Notes: generated by a model from the sequence alone, not told the origin. Counted from the first letter of the stretch, positions 6,968 through 15,734 are shown. The stretch: DNA of 57,528 nucleotides from Chromohalobacter sp. 11-W (GCF_029889905.1 NZ_JARANZ010000015.1:1-57528); one strand, 5' to 3'. A program made the numbers and translations.

Positions 6968-7516
6968 ATGGGGGGCGGGGATGTATTTTTCGTCTTGAGC
7001 TTGATAGCGCTCATCATCATTGTGTTGGACGGCAAGAGGCGTATCAAAAATCGTGCTTCCGCAGCCCAGCCGTCTTCCTGGCGTCTGCAACAGCGACACT
7101 GCCCTCCCTCCACAGAAGCCTCCAACCTGCCGAATCAGCCGCAAAATCCAGCCAAGGTTGATTTACCGACACCCTCACCGACAGAGACCACCCAAGGTTT
7201 GCCCGCGTCCGGCGGAAGCCTGATTGGTTCGACGCTGCGTATCGACGGTGATGTGAGTGCTCATGAAGCGCTGGTCATCAGTGGCGCCATCGTAGGCCAT
7301 GTCACGGCCTGGGAGCACTCTGTCATGGTCAACGAAGCGGGCAGCGTATCTCCGCGTATCGAGGCGCGTACGATTTGCGTTGCCGGCAGTGTCACCGGCC
7401 AGCTCGTGGCCACGGATCAAGCCATCGTGCTCTCCAGTGCACGCGTAAGCGGCAGCATTGACGCAAAGCGCCTGAAATGTGAAAGCGGGGCCTGGCTACA
7501 ATCGAGTGTTAGATGA
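6968..7516 (+). CDS. Membrane-anchored bactofilin-like protein
   Basis: 182 residues. A hydrophobic N-terminal segment (FFVLSLIALIIIVLDG, about 7-22) should anchor it in the inner membrane. A Pro/Gln/Thr-rich linker (about 35-80) leads to a bactofilin-like domain (GSLIGSTLRIDGDVSAHEALVISGAIVGHV...ARVSGSIDAKRL). The membrane anchor differs from the soluble bactofilin transcribed divergently, so the pair may form a filament plus its membrane tether; that is inference from arrangement. The start codon follows a weak AAGGGGC ribosome site. Confidence 0.8.
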   Translation: MGGGDVFFVLSLIALIIIVLDGKRRIKNRASAAQPSSWRLQQRHCPPSTEASNLPNQPQNPAKVDLPTPSPTETTQGLPASGGSLIGSTLRIDGDVSAHEALVISGAIVGHVTAWEHSVMVNEAGSVSPRIEARTICVAGSVTGQLVATDQAIVLSSARVSGSIDAKRLKCESGAWLQSSVR

Positions 7517-7593
7517 TGCTCTATCTGTAACCGCACATTTCTGCCGTCGCTTAATTTTGCTGTCTTGCTAATGCATTCGAGGATTAGCCCATT

Positions 7594-8712
7594 TCACGGC
7601 GCGAGCAGGTAGCCGCTGCGGTGTGCGTGGTGGCCGGCGACGTCGGCGATGATCATTCCGGCGGTGGCCATTCTGCGCTGGGTGCGGGCGTAGAACATGC
7701 CGTCTTGCTCGGCACGCACGGGGTGTACGGCGTCGCTGATGGGGTCGATGATCTCGGCGATCAGGTCGCCGCTTTTGACTTCTTCCCCCGGCGTACGATG
7801 GAAGACCACGACGCCGCCCGCGGGGGCGCGGAGAAAGTCCATGGCGGCGAGCTCGGTGGCGGGGTATGGCAATGCCGGCAGGGGCGGTGCCTCGCCGTCG
7901 ATCAGGGCGTGGTAACGCATCCAGTCGAGAATCGCCTCGGCATCGCGTTCGGCGATGTCGCGGGCGACATCCTGTTGGCCGCGTAGTTCGAGCGTGATCG
8001 ATTGGCTGCCGTAGGGGATGGGGTAGCGGTCGCCGAAGCGCTCGCGCAGTTGCTCCCAGACCAGGGTGAAGCACTCGTCGAACGAGCCGCCGCCGGAGTC
8101 GGTGGCGAGCATGCTGGCCTTGGCGCCGAAATAACGCGCCAGGGGCTCGAAGTCGGGCCATGCCGCCGGGGTGGTGTAGAGGTGTTCGACGGCGTTGAAA
8201 TCGCAGTGCAGATCGAGAATGAAATCCGCGTCGCAGGCCAGGCGTTGCTGCGTCAGGTGCAGAGACGCGTAGGCCGAGGTCGCCGGCTGTTCATCGAGGG
8301 CAGCAATGAAGCGCCGACGAATCTCGGCCCGGTTGTGTTCGGCATCCTGCGTCAGCGCGCTTTCCAGCCCTTCAGCGATGCGCTCGGTGACGTCGCGATA
8401 GCCCCGGTTGAAGTTGCTGACGCTCTCGAAATCGTAGCGCCCCAGTGGGATGTCCATCAGTTGCTGATCGAGCCCGATGGGGTTGGCGATCGGCACCACG
8501 ATGACGTGCGCCTTGAGCTGTCCGGCCTCTTCCAGCGCTTTCAGGCGCTGCTTGAGGGTCCAGGCGACCAGCATGCCGGGGAGTTCATCGGCATGCAGCG
8601 AGCCTTGGATGTAGACACGCTTTTCCGCCTCGGCGGGCCCGAAGTGAAAACTCTCCAGGCTGCGCTGAGTCCCGGGGACGGGGCTCAGCAGAGGATGGGC
8701 ATGGTGTTGCAT
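7594..8712 (-). CDS. Succinylglutamate desuccinylase/aspartoacylase-family (M14) hydrolase
   Basis: 372 residues from an ATG with GAGGA 7 bp upstream. It has the zinc ligands of the AstE/AspA branch of M14 peptidases: H40-x-x-E43 in GSLHADELPG and H169 in LDLHCDF. A C-terminal beta-rich domain (from about 290, FLRAPAGGVVVFHRTPGEEVKSGDLIAEI) resembles a lipoyl-like barrel, frequent in this branch. Members remove acyl groups from N-acyl amino acids or related substrates. It is the last gene of a polar amino-acid ABC transporter operon, so it probably processes what that transporter imports; the true substrate is unknown. It is distinct from the astE homologue 3.4 kb away. Confidence 0.85.
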   Translation of the reverse strand: MQHHAHPLLSPVPGTQRSLESFHFGPAEAEKRVYIQGSLHADELPGMLVAWTLKQRLKALEEAGQLKAHVIVVPIANPIGLDQQLMDIPLGRYDFESVSNFNRGYRDVTERIAEGLESALTQDAEHNRAEIRRRFIAALDEQPATSAYASLHLTQQRLACDADFILDLHCDFNAVEHLYTTPAAWPDFEPLARYFGAKASMLATDSGGGSFDECFTLVWEQLRERFGDRYPIPYGSQSITLELRGQQDVARDIAERDAEAILDWMRYHALIDGEAPPLPALPYPATELAAMDFLRAPAGGVVVFHRTPGEEVKSGDLIAEIIDPISDAVHPVRAEQDGMFYARTQRRMATAGMIIADVAGHHAHRSGYLLAP

Positions 8713-8758
8713 GGGGTGTCCTCGTGAATGCCGGCGGCGTTTTGCCGCCGGCAAACGG

Positions 8759-9553
8759 TCATTTTTCGCCGACGGGCAGCGACAGGTCGTAGTCGAAGTA
8801 TTGCTTCATCAGCTTTTCGTAGGTGCCGTCGGCATAGACGTCGCGAATGGCCTGATTGAATTTCTCCGCGAGTTCCTTATCGCGCTTGCGAAACGCCATG
8901 GCCGCGCCTTTGCCGAAGATCGAGACGGGCTTCTTGATGCTCTCGCCGATCTTCTTGAATTCGCTGTCGTCATCCTTGAAGTGGAAGGTATCCACGGCGA
9001 GGGGATAGTCCTCGAAGGACAAGTCCAGGCGCCCCGACATCAGGTCGTTGGCGACGTCCTGGGAGGATGAATAGCGGTGGATATCGAGGGTGTCGCCGTA
9101 CATCTGCGTGACATAGCTATCGCGGATGGTGCCGCGCTGCACGCCGACGCTGAGCCCTTCGAGCGCGTCCTTGTCGTTGATGTCGATGTCGCGATCGCGA
9201 CGCGTGATCCAGACGCTGGGGGTGTTGTAGTAGGGGATCGAAAACAGTACTTGGTTTTCACGCTCGGGCGTGATGGCCATCGAGGAGAGAATGGCGTCGT
9301 ATTTGCGCGAGAGCAGGCCGGGGATGATGCCGTCCCAGGATTGCTCGACCCAGGTGCAGTCGAGGTTGGCGCGTTTGCACAGTTCATTGCCGAGGTCGAT
9401 CTCGAAACCTTCCAGCTCGCCTGCCGGTGTGCGATACACAAAGGGCTCGTAAGGCACGTCGATGGCCAGGCGTACTTCGTCGGTATCGCGGGCCTGAGCG
9501 GTTGCGGTCGTCATGACCACGCCTAGAAGAGTCAGCGCCAGGAGCTTTTTCAT
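8759..9553 (-). CDS. Periplasmic amino-acid-binding protein of a polar amino-acid ABC transporter
   Basis: 264 residues from the ATG with GAGG 7 bp upstream. A Sec signal peptide (MKKLLALTLLGVVMTTATAQA) is followed by an SBP_bac_3 domain: EVRLAIDVPYEPFVY...GFEIDLGNELCKRANLDCTWVEQSWDGIIPGLLSRKYDAI, the fold of the Lys/Arg/Orn and His binding proteins. It delivers substrate to the two permeases and ATPase encoded just upstream. Basic amino-acid specificity (AotJ/ArtJ/HisJ-like) is likely but not proven; the nearby amidohydrolase could point to an N-acylated ligand. Confidence 0.88.
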   Translation of the reverse strand: MKKLLALTLLGVVMTTATAQARDTDEVRLAIDVPYEPFVYRTPAGELEGFEIDLGNELCKRANLDCTWVEQSWDGIIPGLLSRKYDAILSSMAITPERENQVLFSIPYYNTPSVWITRRDRDIDINDKDALEGLSVGVQRGTIRDSYVTQMYGDTLDIHRYSSSQDVANDLMSGRLDLSFEDYPLAVDTFHFKDDDSEFKKIGESIKKPVSIFGKGAAMAFRKRDKELAEKFNQAIRDVYADGTYEKLMKQYFDYDLSLPVGEK

Positions 9554-9630
9554 GGTAAGCCTCATTGGGATGTCGTTCGGCGGGTGTGGCCTGCCGCGTG
9601 CCCATGATATGGGCCGCGGCAGGCTGGGTG

Positions 9631-10362
9631 TCACCCGTTCAGCGGTTTGAGATGCGCCAGGAGTTTCTTTTCCAGATAGCGGAAGAGATACAGGATGGCG
9701 AAGGTCAGGCACAGGTAAATCGCCGCCACGAAAAGGAAGGCGTCGAAGGGCGCGTAGAAGCGTGCATAGACGAACCGTGCGGCCCCGGTGAGGTCCATGA
9801 TCGTTACCACGCTGGCGATGGCGCTGGCGTGGAGCATGAAGATTACCTCGTTGCCGTAAGCCGGCAGGGCGCGTCGGAAGGCACTGGGCATGATGATGCG
9901 CCGCATCATCAGCGCGCGTGACATGCCGTAGGCGCGCGCCGCTTCGATCTCACCGCGCGGCGTGGCCTTGATCGCGCCGTGGAAGATCTCGGTGGTATAG
10001 GCGGCGGTGTTGAGCGTGAAGGCGATCAGCGCCGGGTAGAAGGCATCCTTGAGGATCGCCCACAAGAAGGTGTCCTGAATGCCTTCGATGAACACCACGC
10101 CGTAGTAGATCAGGTACAGCTGGATCAACAGGGGGGTGCCACGAAACACATAGGTGTAGAGGAACACGGGCCACTTGATCCACTTGCGACGCGAGCCCCG
10201 TGCGATGGCGAGCGGTACTGCCAGTACCAAGCCGATGATCAGAGACAGAAATACCAGACGCACGGTGCTGCCCAGCCCGTCGAGGTAGTAGCCGAGCGTA
10301 TTGGCCGTGAAGATGGCATTGTCCGAGAGTAGTTCGGTGAACCAGGCGTTTAGTTGTTCCAT
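9631..10362 (-). CDS. Polar amino-acid ABC transporter permease (HisM/AotM-like)
   Basis: 243 residues with a HisMGlnQ-type permease domain: TVRLVFLSLIIGLVLAVPLA, RGTPLLIQLYLIYYGV, and the EAA loop GEIEAARAYGMSRALMMRRIIMPSAFRRALPAYGNE that contacts the ATPase. Five membrane spans are expected. Its start overlaps the end of the preceding permease gene by 13 bp, so the two are translated together and should form a heterodimeric channel. Confidence 0.9.
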   Translation of the reverse strand: MEQLNAWFTELLSDNAIFTANTLGYYLDGLGSTVRLVFLSLIIGLVLAVPLAIARGSRRKWIKWPVFLYTYVFRGTPLLIQLYLIYYGVVFIEGIQDTFLWAILKDAFYPALIAFTLNTAAYTTEIFHGAIKATPRGEIEAARAYGMSRALMMRRIIMPSAFRRALPAYGNEVIFMLHASAIASVVTIMDLTGAARFVYARFYAPFDAFLFVAAIYLCLTFAILYLFRYLEKKLLAHLKPLNG

Positions 10363-11066
10363 TCGTCCGCCTCCCCGAAACCGACGTTATAGTGTTTTTG
10401 CAGCCGCGCGACGATCCACTCCGAAACGCTGGCGATCAATAGATACACCACGGCCACCGGGATCATGAACAAGAACGGCTCGTGCGTGGCTTTGGTCGCT
10501 TCGGCGGCGATACGCACCATGTCGGAAAGCCCGATCACCGAGACCAGCGCAGTGGTCTTGAGCAGTACCATCCAGTTATTGCCCAGCCCGGGAAGAGCGT
10601 GGCGCATCATCTGCGGAAATTGAATGCGCCGAAAAATGAGCCGGTTGGACATCCCGTAGGCACGTCCGGCCTCGATCTGGCCGCTGTCGACGGCCAAGAA
10701 AGCGCCGCGAAACGTTTCGCCCATGTAGGCGCCGAAGATGAAGCCGATGGTCACCACGCCGGCGATGAACTCGTTGATGTTGATGAAGATATCCACATCG
10801 AACTGGTAATAGAGCCAGTCGGTGAACATGTTGACGCCTATCTGGCCGCCGAAGAATAGCAGCATCATCAAGACGAGATCGGGCACGCCGCGAATGAGCG
10901 TGGTGTAGAGCGTGGCGATGCGATGGAACAGCCAGTGGCGCGACAGCTTGGCGCTGGCGGTGAGCAGGCCGAGGATCAAAGCCAGCAACAACGACAGCAC
11001 AGCCACTTCCAAGGTGACCAGGGCGCCTTCGAGAAGCCGGGGGCCGTAGCCCTGCAGGTCGATCAT
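10350..11066 (-). CDS. Polar amino-acid ABC transporter permease (HisQ/AotQ-like)
   Basis: 238 residues; first permease of the pair. It carries the same HisMGlnQ signature (RLLEGALVTLEVAVLSLLLALILGLL, RGVPDLVLMMLLFFGGQ) and the EAA loop SGQIEAGRAYGMSNRLIFRRIQFPQMMRHALPGLGNN. It lies 21 bp after the ATPase gene and overlaps the next permease. Confidence 0.9.
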   Translation of the reverse strand: MIDLQGYGPRLLEGALVTLEVAVLSLLLALILGLLTASAKLSRHWLFHRIATLYTTLIRGVPDLVLMMLLFFGGQIGVNMFTDWLYYQFDVDIFININEFIAGVVTIGFIFGAYMGETFRGAFLAVDSGQIEAGRAYGMSNRLIFRRIQFPQMMRHALPGLGNNWMVLLKTTALVSVIGLSDMVRIAAEATKATHEPFLFMIPVAVVYLLIASVSEWIVARLQKHYNVGFGEADEWNN

Positions 11067-11087
11067 GCGATTTTCTCCCGTCGGGCG

Positions 11088-11858
11088 TCAGTGCTTCGGA
11101 GCCAGGAACTGCTTGAGGCGGTCCGACTGCGGGTTGTCGAGGACCTCTTTCGGCGGACCGATTTCCTCGACCATGCCCTGATGCAGGTAGATCACTTGCG
11201 AGGAGACATCGCGGGCGAAGCTCATCTCGTGGGTTACCACGATCATGGTGCGGCCCTCTTCGGCGAGGTCGCGCATGACCTTGAGCACATCGCCGACGAG
11301 TTCGGGGTCGAGCGCCGAGGTCGGCTCATCGAACAGCATCACTTCCGGGTCCATGGCCAGCGCCCGGGCGATGGCACCACGCTGTTGCTGGCCGCCGGAC
11401 ATTTGCGCCGGGTAGTAGTCGGCGTGGTCGAGCAGCCCCACACGGTCGAGGAGTTGGCGTGCGTGTTCGGTCGCTTCGCGCTTCGACTTGCCGAGCACAT
11501 GAATCGGTGCTTCGGTGACGTTCTCCAGCAGTGTCATGTGGGCCCAGAGATTGAAGCTCTGGAAGACCATCGAAAGCTTGGCGCGAATGCGCTCGACCTG
11601 TTTCCAGTCGACCGGCTCGCGGCCACGACGCGTGGTTTTGAAGGCGATGTTTTCGCCATGCACGATCAACTCGCCTTCATTGGGTTGTTCGAGAAGATTC
11701 ATGCAACGCAGAAAGGTGCTCTTGCCGGAACCGGAGGCGCCGATGAGCGTGATCACGTCACCCTTGTGGGCGGTGAGAGAGAGTCCCTTGAGGACTTCGG
11801 TGTCACCGAAGCGCTTGGTGATGTCTCGTACTTCGAGGGGAATGGGCGTATCAGCCAT
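11088..11858 (-). CDS. Polar amino-acid ABC transporter ATP-binding protein (HisP/AotP-like)
   Basis: 256 residues from MADTPIPLEV, with GGAG 6 bp upstream; a start 4 codons earlier is possible. Walker A GASGSGKST, Q-loop MVFQSFNLWAHMTLLENV, signature MSGGQQQRGAIARAL, Walker B VMLFDEPTSALDPEL and H-loop VVTHEMSFARDV are all intact. It powers uptake through the two permeases that follow. It is the first gene of a five-gene minus-strand operon (ATPase, two permeases, binding protein, M14 hydrolase); the promoter should lie in 11859-12100. Confidence 0.92.
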   Translation of the reverse strand: MADTPIPLEVRDITKRFGDTEVLKGLSLTAHKGDVITLIGASGSGKSTFLRCMNLLEQPNEGELIVHGENIAFKTTRRGREPVDWKQVERIRAKLSMVFQSFNLWAHMTLLENVTEAPIHVLGKSKREATEHARQLLDRVGLLDHADYYPAQMSGGQQQRGAIARALAMDPEVMLFDEPTSALDPELVGDVLKVMRDLAEEGRTMIVVTHEMSFARDVSSQVIYLHQGMVEEIGPPKEVLDNPQSDRLKQFLAPKH

Positions 11859-12142
11859 GAAAAGCTCCAAACGTGGCGGTAAGTCACGGTCGGCACACCG
11901 GGTGGCGATGAAGAAGCCATTGAGCGCGGTGCGACAACCTTGGGGCGGCTAGCGCAAAAAGGGAGCGATTCTAGCAGGCCGCAGGCGACCGAGCAGGCTC
12001 GATTTGGCGGCCGATGATACGACGTTTGTCGTATGGATGCGTCGTCTTGTGCATGAAAATCATCCTGTCGTTGTTGTCATTGTGCTACATCCTCCCGCCC
12101 ACGTGGCTCACGACGGCGGGGACTGGGTTGGGAAGCGTCATG
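11859..12142. promoter_or_regulatory. Intergenic region: amino-acid ABC operon promoter side and astE end
   Basis: Non-coding stretch upstream of the ABC operon and downstream of astE, both on the minus strand. It contains a perfect 7-bp palindrome ATACGAC-GTTT-GTCGTAT at 12017-12034, which could be an operator or the terminator of the astE transcript. I could not pick a clear -35/-10 pair. Confidence 0.35.
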
Positions 12143-13141
12143 TCATGTCGGCGGCGGGCACGCGCGCACCAGCAGCGCCGCGCGTGCGCCGAGCTCCACC
12201 TGGGCATTGGGGAACACCACTGCCACCGGCGCTTCTTCGACGACGGTGTCGCCAGCTTGACCATCATGCGCGAGCTGGGTGCCCACGGCGAATTCGGTGA
12301 AGTTGGGCGTCTGCTCGGAGAAGCACAGCGCGAAGTCCTGCGACTGGCGCATCAGCTCGCTGACGACCCTGAAGAAACGCACATCCTCGAGATTTCCCGA
12401 TGGCATCTGACGGCCCTCGAGCAATGCCTCGAGCAGTGTGAGCATTCCCGCCAGCGCGTCGAGGTCGTTCTCGCCGAAAGGGCGCACCTTACCGAGTTCC
12501 AGCGTGAACGCCTGCGCGGCGTGATAATGCTTGGAATAATGCGAGAAGGTCCAGCTATGGCGGTGCTGATGCAGGGCCGCTTGAATGCCAGCGGCGGCCA
12601 GTCCATGCCATTGCGCGGGGTCGGTCTCGGCGTCGGCGAAGGGCTCGACGGCGAAGCGCGGATAGCGGCTGTCGCGAATCGCGGTGTGCATGTCGTAATG
12701 CACGCGCGGCAGTGCATGGCGCGCGAAGAAGGCATCGACGACGGTCATCAGCTCGCGAGCGCGGTCGGGCTCGTCACCTTCCAGGTCCAGGCCTTGCTGA
12801 AAAAGGCGGTTGAGGTTGGTGGTGCAAAAGCGCGTTCCCTGACGAATCGCCTCGAGGTTGCCAAGAATCACCAGTACCGGCGCGCCGAGTCTGAGCTGGC
12901 CGGCCTCGAGACGCGCCAGCCATGCGCCGACGAGCTCGATGGGGGCGGTCTCGTTGCCGTGGATACCCGCCGAGACGACGCATGCCTGCGCCTCGGGGGC
13001 GAGTTCATCGGGGAGCAGTTCGAGTACGCCGGGTGCGTGCAGGCGATAGCGCCCGCCGGGCACCTTTCCACTGCGTCCTTCGCGCGGCTCGACGGGATCA
13101 GCGTCGAGACTCGAAGCGAGCCACTCGTCGAGCATGTTCAA
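12143..13141 (-). CDS. astE: Succinylglutamate desuccinylase
   Basis: 332 residues, normal family length. Last step of the arginine succinyltransferase pathway: hydrolyses N-succinyl-glutamate to glutamate and succinate. Zinc ligands H61-x-x-E64 (GIHGNETAP) and H152 (HYDMHTAIR) and the catalytic Glu in FTLELGKVRPFG (about E215) are present. The other ast genes are not in this window. It overlaps the preceding DUF1338 gene by ATGA, so the two are co-translated. A polar amino-acid importer lies next to it, consistent with arginine use. Confidence 0.93.
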   Translation of the reverse strand: MNMLDEWLASSLDADPVEPREGRSGKVPGGRYRLHAPGVLELLPDELAPEAQACVVSAGIHGNETAPIELVGAWLARLEAGQLRLGAPVLVILGNLEAIRQGTRFCTTNLNRLFQQGLDLEGDEPDRARELMTVVDAFFARHALPRVHYDMHTAIRDSRYPRFAVEPFADAETDPAQWHGLAAAGIQAALHQHRHSWTFSHYSKHYHAAQAFTLELGKVRPFGENDLDALAGMLTLLEALLEGRQMPSGNLEDVRFFRVVSELMRQSQDFALCFSEQTPNFTEFAVGTQLAHDGQAGDTVVEEAPVAVVFPNAQVELGARAALLVRACPPPT

Positions 13142-13959
13142 CGCTCCGCGGGGCGCTCGCCGCGCACATCGGTGGATTCGAAGATCTTGTCCGCGCTGGC
13201 AGCGACGAAGCCTTGATAAAGCTCGCCGTCGTCATCGTGATAGCGTTTGGCGAACTCGTAGTAGCAGGTCGGGATCTCTTCCGTCTGACCGCCGGCGAAG
13301 GTGAACGGCTGGTGGTCGGCCAGCGTCGAGCCTTGTTCGAGCAGGACCTCGGGCGAGCCCTTGATACGCCCGCCGGAGTCATTGATGCCGATGCCCAGCG
13401 CTTCGACCTTCGCGAGCACTTTTTCCAGCGTGTCGTACTGCGTGAAGCGATTGACGCTGATGGTGAAGTGGTTGGCACGCAGGCCAATGATCGATAGCCA
13501 GGCGGCGTATTCGCTTTCCGCCATCAACTGTTGGTAGGTCTCGAAACTCGGCGCTTCCCACAACCGGCCGGCCCAGAGCACCTCGGGCGAGGCGACTTGC
13601 TGTGGATCGATCTGCTCGATCAGCGCATCGATGCTGGCCTGTGCCTGGTCAGAAAGCTCGTCGCACTTGAGCTCGGAGAGGAATACGCGTGGCTGGTCGT
13701 CGCTGGGCGGTAGGTAGCCGAAGGCGCGTAGTTTCTTGGCCTCGAACTCGTAGGGGGCGAAGCGGGTGTAGCCCATCGCCAGTAGATGCGGTTCGAGTGC
13801 TTCCAGGCGAATGGGCCCCCGGTCGAAGGTACGAAACGCGACATGGTCGTTGATGATCGTTTCGCCGTCGGCCAGAAAGGCATCGTGAATGTGCTGCGCC
13901 TGGGGCGTCATGGCGACGTAGTCATCCCACAACTGGGCGAAGAATTCCTGATTGGTCAT
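13138..13959 (-). CDS. DUF1338-family protein (HglS/YdcJ-type 2-oxoacid dioxygenase-like)
   Basis: 273 residues. DUF1338 proteins share the fold of VOC metalloenzymes; the characterised member HglS is an Fe(II) enzyme turning 2-oxoadipate into 2-hydroxyglutarate. Likely metal ligands are visible: His in NDHVAFRTF (about 39), His in LRANHFTISVN (about 162) and Glu in TCYYEFAKRY (about 240). It is shorter than HglS. It overlaps astE by 4 bp, so a role linked to arginine/succinylglutamate breakdown is suggested, but the actual substrate is unknown. Confidence 0.82.
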   Translation of the reverse strand: MTNQEFFAQLWDDYVAMTPQAQHIHDAFLADGETIINDHVAFRTFDRGPIRLEALEPHLLAMGYTRFAPYEFEAKKLRAFGYLPPSDDQPRVFLSELKCDELSDQAQASIDALIEQIDPQQVASPEVLWAGRLWEAPSFETYQQLMAESEYAAWLSIIGLRANHFTISVNRFTQYDTLEKVLAKVEALGIGINDSGGRIKGSPEVLLEQGSTLADHQPFTFAGGQTEEIPTCYYEFAKRYHDDDGELYQGFVAASADKIFESTDVRGERPAER

Positions 13960-14331
13960 GTCGTGCGCCTACTCTTCTGTTGTTGTGCGGTACGGTCGTC
14001 GTGCGGTACGCGTTATTGCGAGGCCCGTCCCATTTTAGCTTTGTGCCGTTGCGAGAGCCGTATGCGGGGGTAGCGCGGCTGCAAGCATCGCTAATACGGC
14101 ATTAGCAATGTCGATGCCTCTACAGTACGAACCGGGCGCACCATCACAAGAGGGGAGGTCGGCGTAATGAAAATGCCCGGTCTCAAGATGAAAACCGTAT
14201 CGCTGAGGATAATCGACGACGTCTGAGAGCAAGAGGGGCTGTCGGGGCAAGAGAGGCTTTCATGATTCCGTATTCGAGAATATTATTAACGTGCTATTGA
14301 TAACACGCTAAATAAAAGAGGACGGAACATC
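13960..14331. promoter_or_regulatory. Divergent promoter region between the DUF1338-astE operon and the porin
   Basis: 372 bp without a convincing gene. A direct repeat GTGCGGTACG...GTGCGGTACG lies near the DUF1338 side (about 13985-14010). The porin side is A+T-rich (TATTATTAACGTGCTATTGATAACACGC) and ends in a good ribosome site, AGAGGACGGA, before the ATG at 14332. Confidence 0.4.
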
Positions 14332-15642
14332 ATGACCTCGCGCACGTTCGGCAGGCTTCGCGCAGGTGGCGCGCCACTCGTCATCATCGGCAGCTTCCTG
14401 ATTGCCGGTACAGCCAATGCCTACTCGGCCTTCGCGCCGAATTCTCCCTATATGTTCGGTGATTGGGGAGGAGAACGCACGGCGCTGGAAGATGCCGGCG
14501 TTACCTTCAGTTTTGACTACGTCGGTGAGGCCGCCACCATTCTCGACGGCGGCTACCGCGACAGCCACGTGACCAAGTACGCCGATCAGTTCGCCGTTGG
14601 AGCTAATTTCGACCTCGACAAGCTGGCCGGTATTCCAGATGCCGAGTTCCAGGTGACGATGGTCAACCGCAATGGCCATACGGCCAACGACCGGCTCAGC
14701 GACCCGGACGCGACGGTCGGTGGCTCCAACGTGCAGGAAGTGCAGGGGCGAGGGCCGGTCACGCGACTGACGCAGTTCTGGTATCGCCAGCGGTTCTTCG
14801 ACGACGCCTTGGCTATCAAGCTGGGGCGGATTCCCTTCGGCGATGACTTTGCCACCATCGACAGTAACTTCCAGAACCTGGCGTTCGGCGGGGCGCAGCC
14901 GGGCAACTGGGGCAACAATATCTATAACTGGCCAATCTCGCAGTGGGCGGCGGTGATCCGTACGAATTTCGCGTCCGATTGGTATGCCCAATTGGGTGCT
15001 TTCAACATCAATGACAGCAATCTGGAAAACGACAATGGCTTCGACCTGCGCACCAGCGGTACTGAAGGCACGCTTTTCCCGGTGGAGCTCGGGTACACCC
15101 CGACGTTGAATGGCATGGAAGGCGCCTACAAGCTGGGCTTCTACACACAGAATGTCGAGAATCGCGCCTATGGCGATGGCCCGGCGACGGATACCAGCGA
15201 CACCAATACCGGGCTCTACTACGTGGTTCAGCAGCAGGTGACGACGCGCGGCGGCAATCCCGATCGCGGGCTGACGTTGTTCAGCATGGGCAATGCCAAT
15301 CACGGCGATACGGCGGGTATCGATCGCTACGTATCGATTGGTGCGACCTACGAGGGCCCATTCGACGCCCGCCCGCAGGATGATGCCGGCATCGGGTTGG
15401 CTTATCTCCACGTCAATGATGACGTCAACGATTACATCGACTACTACAACGCCACACCGGCCGGTTTGTCCTCGCCGCTGCCGCGCCAGGGCCATGAGTA
15501 CGATGCCGAGATTTATTACAGCTTCAACCTGACCAACTACTTGGCGTTGCGGCCCAACCTGCAGTACGTGGTCAATCCATCGGCGGTGGACTCGGTCGAC
15601 AACGCCTGGGTCGCCGGCACCACGCTCCAGGCGAGTTTCTGA
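14332..15642 (+). CDS. OprB-family carbohydrate-selective outer-membrane porin
   Basis: 436 residues. A signal peptide (hydrophobic APLVIIGSFLIAGTANA, cleavage near 30) is followed by an OprB-type beta barrel beginning MFGDWGGERTALEDAGVTFSFDYVGE, a hallmark of the family, with many alternating aromatic strands and a terminal Phe (LQASF) used by the BAM machinery. OprB porins let sugars such as glucose cross the outer membrane. No sugar transporter is adjacent; the neighbouring exported SMP-30/gluconolactonase protein on the other strand hints at sugar-acid metabolism. Confidence 0.88.
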   Translation: MTSRTFGRLRAGGAPLVIIGSFLIAGTANAYSAFAPNSPYMFGDWGGERTALEDAGVTFSFDYVGEAATILDGGYRDSHVTKYADQFAVGANFDLDKLAGIPDAEFQVTMVNRNGHTANDRLSDPDATVGGSNVQEVQGRGPVTRLTQFWYRQRFFDDALAIKLGRIPFGDDFATIDSNFQNLAFGGAQPGNWGNNIYNWPISQWAAVIRTNFASDWYAQLGAFNINDSNLENDNGFDLRTSGTEGTLFPVELGYTPTLNGMEGAYKLGFYTQNVENRAYGDGPATDTSDTNTGLYYVVQQQVTTRGGNPDRGLTLFSMGNANHGDTAGIDRYVSIGATYEGPFDARPQDDAGIGLAYLHVNDDVNDYIDYYNATPAGLSSPLPRQGHEYDAEIYYSFNLTNYLALRPNLQYVVNPSAVDSVDNAWVAGTTLQASF

Positions 15643-15685
15643 GCCACGCATTGAGTTCAACGCGCATTGCCGGACAACACGAAAT

Positions 15686-15708
15686 GCCCGGTTTCATGGA
15701 AACCGGGC
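15686..15708 (+). terminator. Terminator-like hairpin after the porin gene
   Basis: Perfect 10-bp stem GCCCGGTTTC-ATG-GAAACCGGGC, 44 bp after the porin stop. There is no T-tract on the plus strand, so termination is likely but not assured. Confidence 0.55.
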
Positions 15709-15734
15709 GGATGTCGGATGCGCGGAAAACGGTG

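Noticed and set aside
7568-8161. 197-codon minus-strand frame overlapping the M14 hydrolase gene in another frame
   Set aside because: Arg/Pro/His-rich out-of-frame translation of the hydrolase gene; the hydrolase frame has the zinc ligands.
12014-13216. 400-codon open frame on the plus strand opposite astE
   Set aside because: astE has all its zinc ligands and pathway context; the plus-strand frame has no homology pattern.
14308-15660. 450-codon open frame opposite the OprB porin gene (minus strand)
   Set aside because: A by-product of the high G+C; the plus-strand frame has a signal peptide, family motifs and a terminal Phe, while this one shows no family pattern and no ribosome site.
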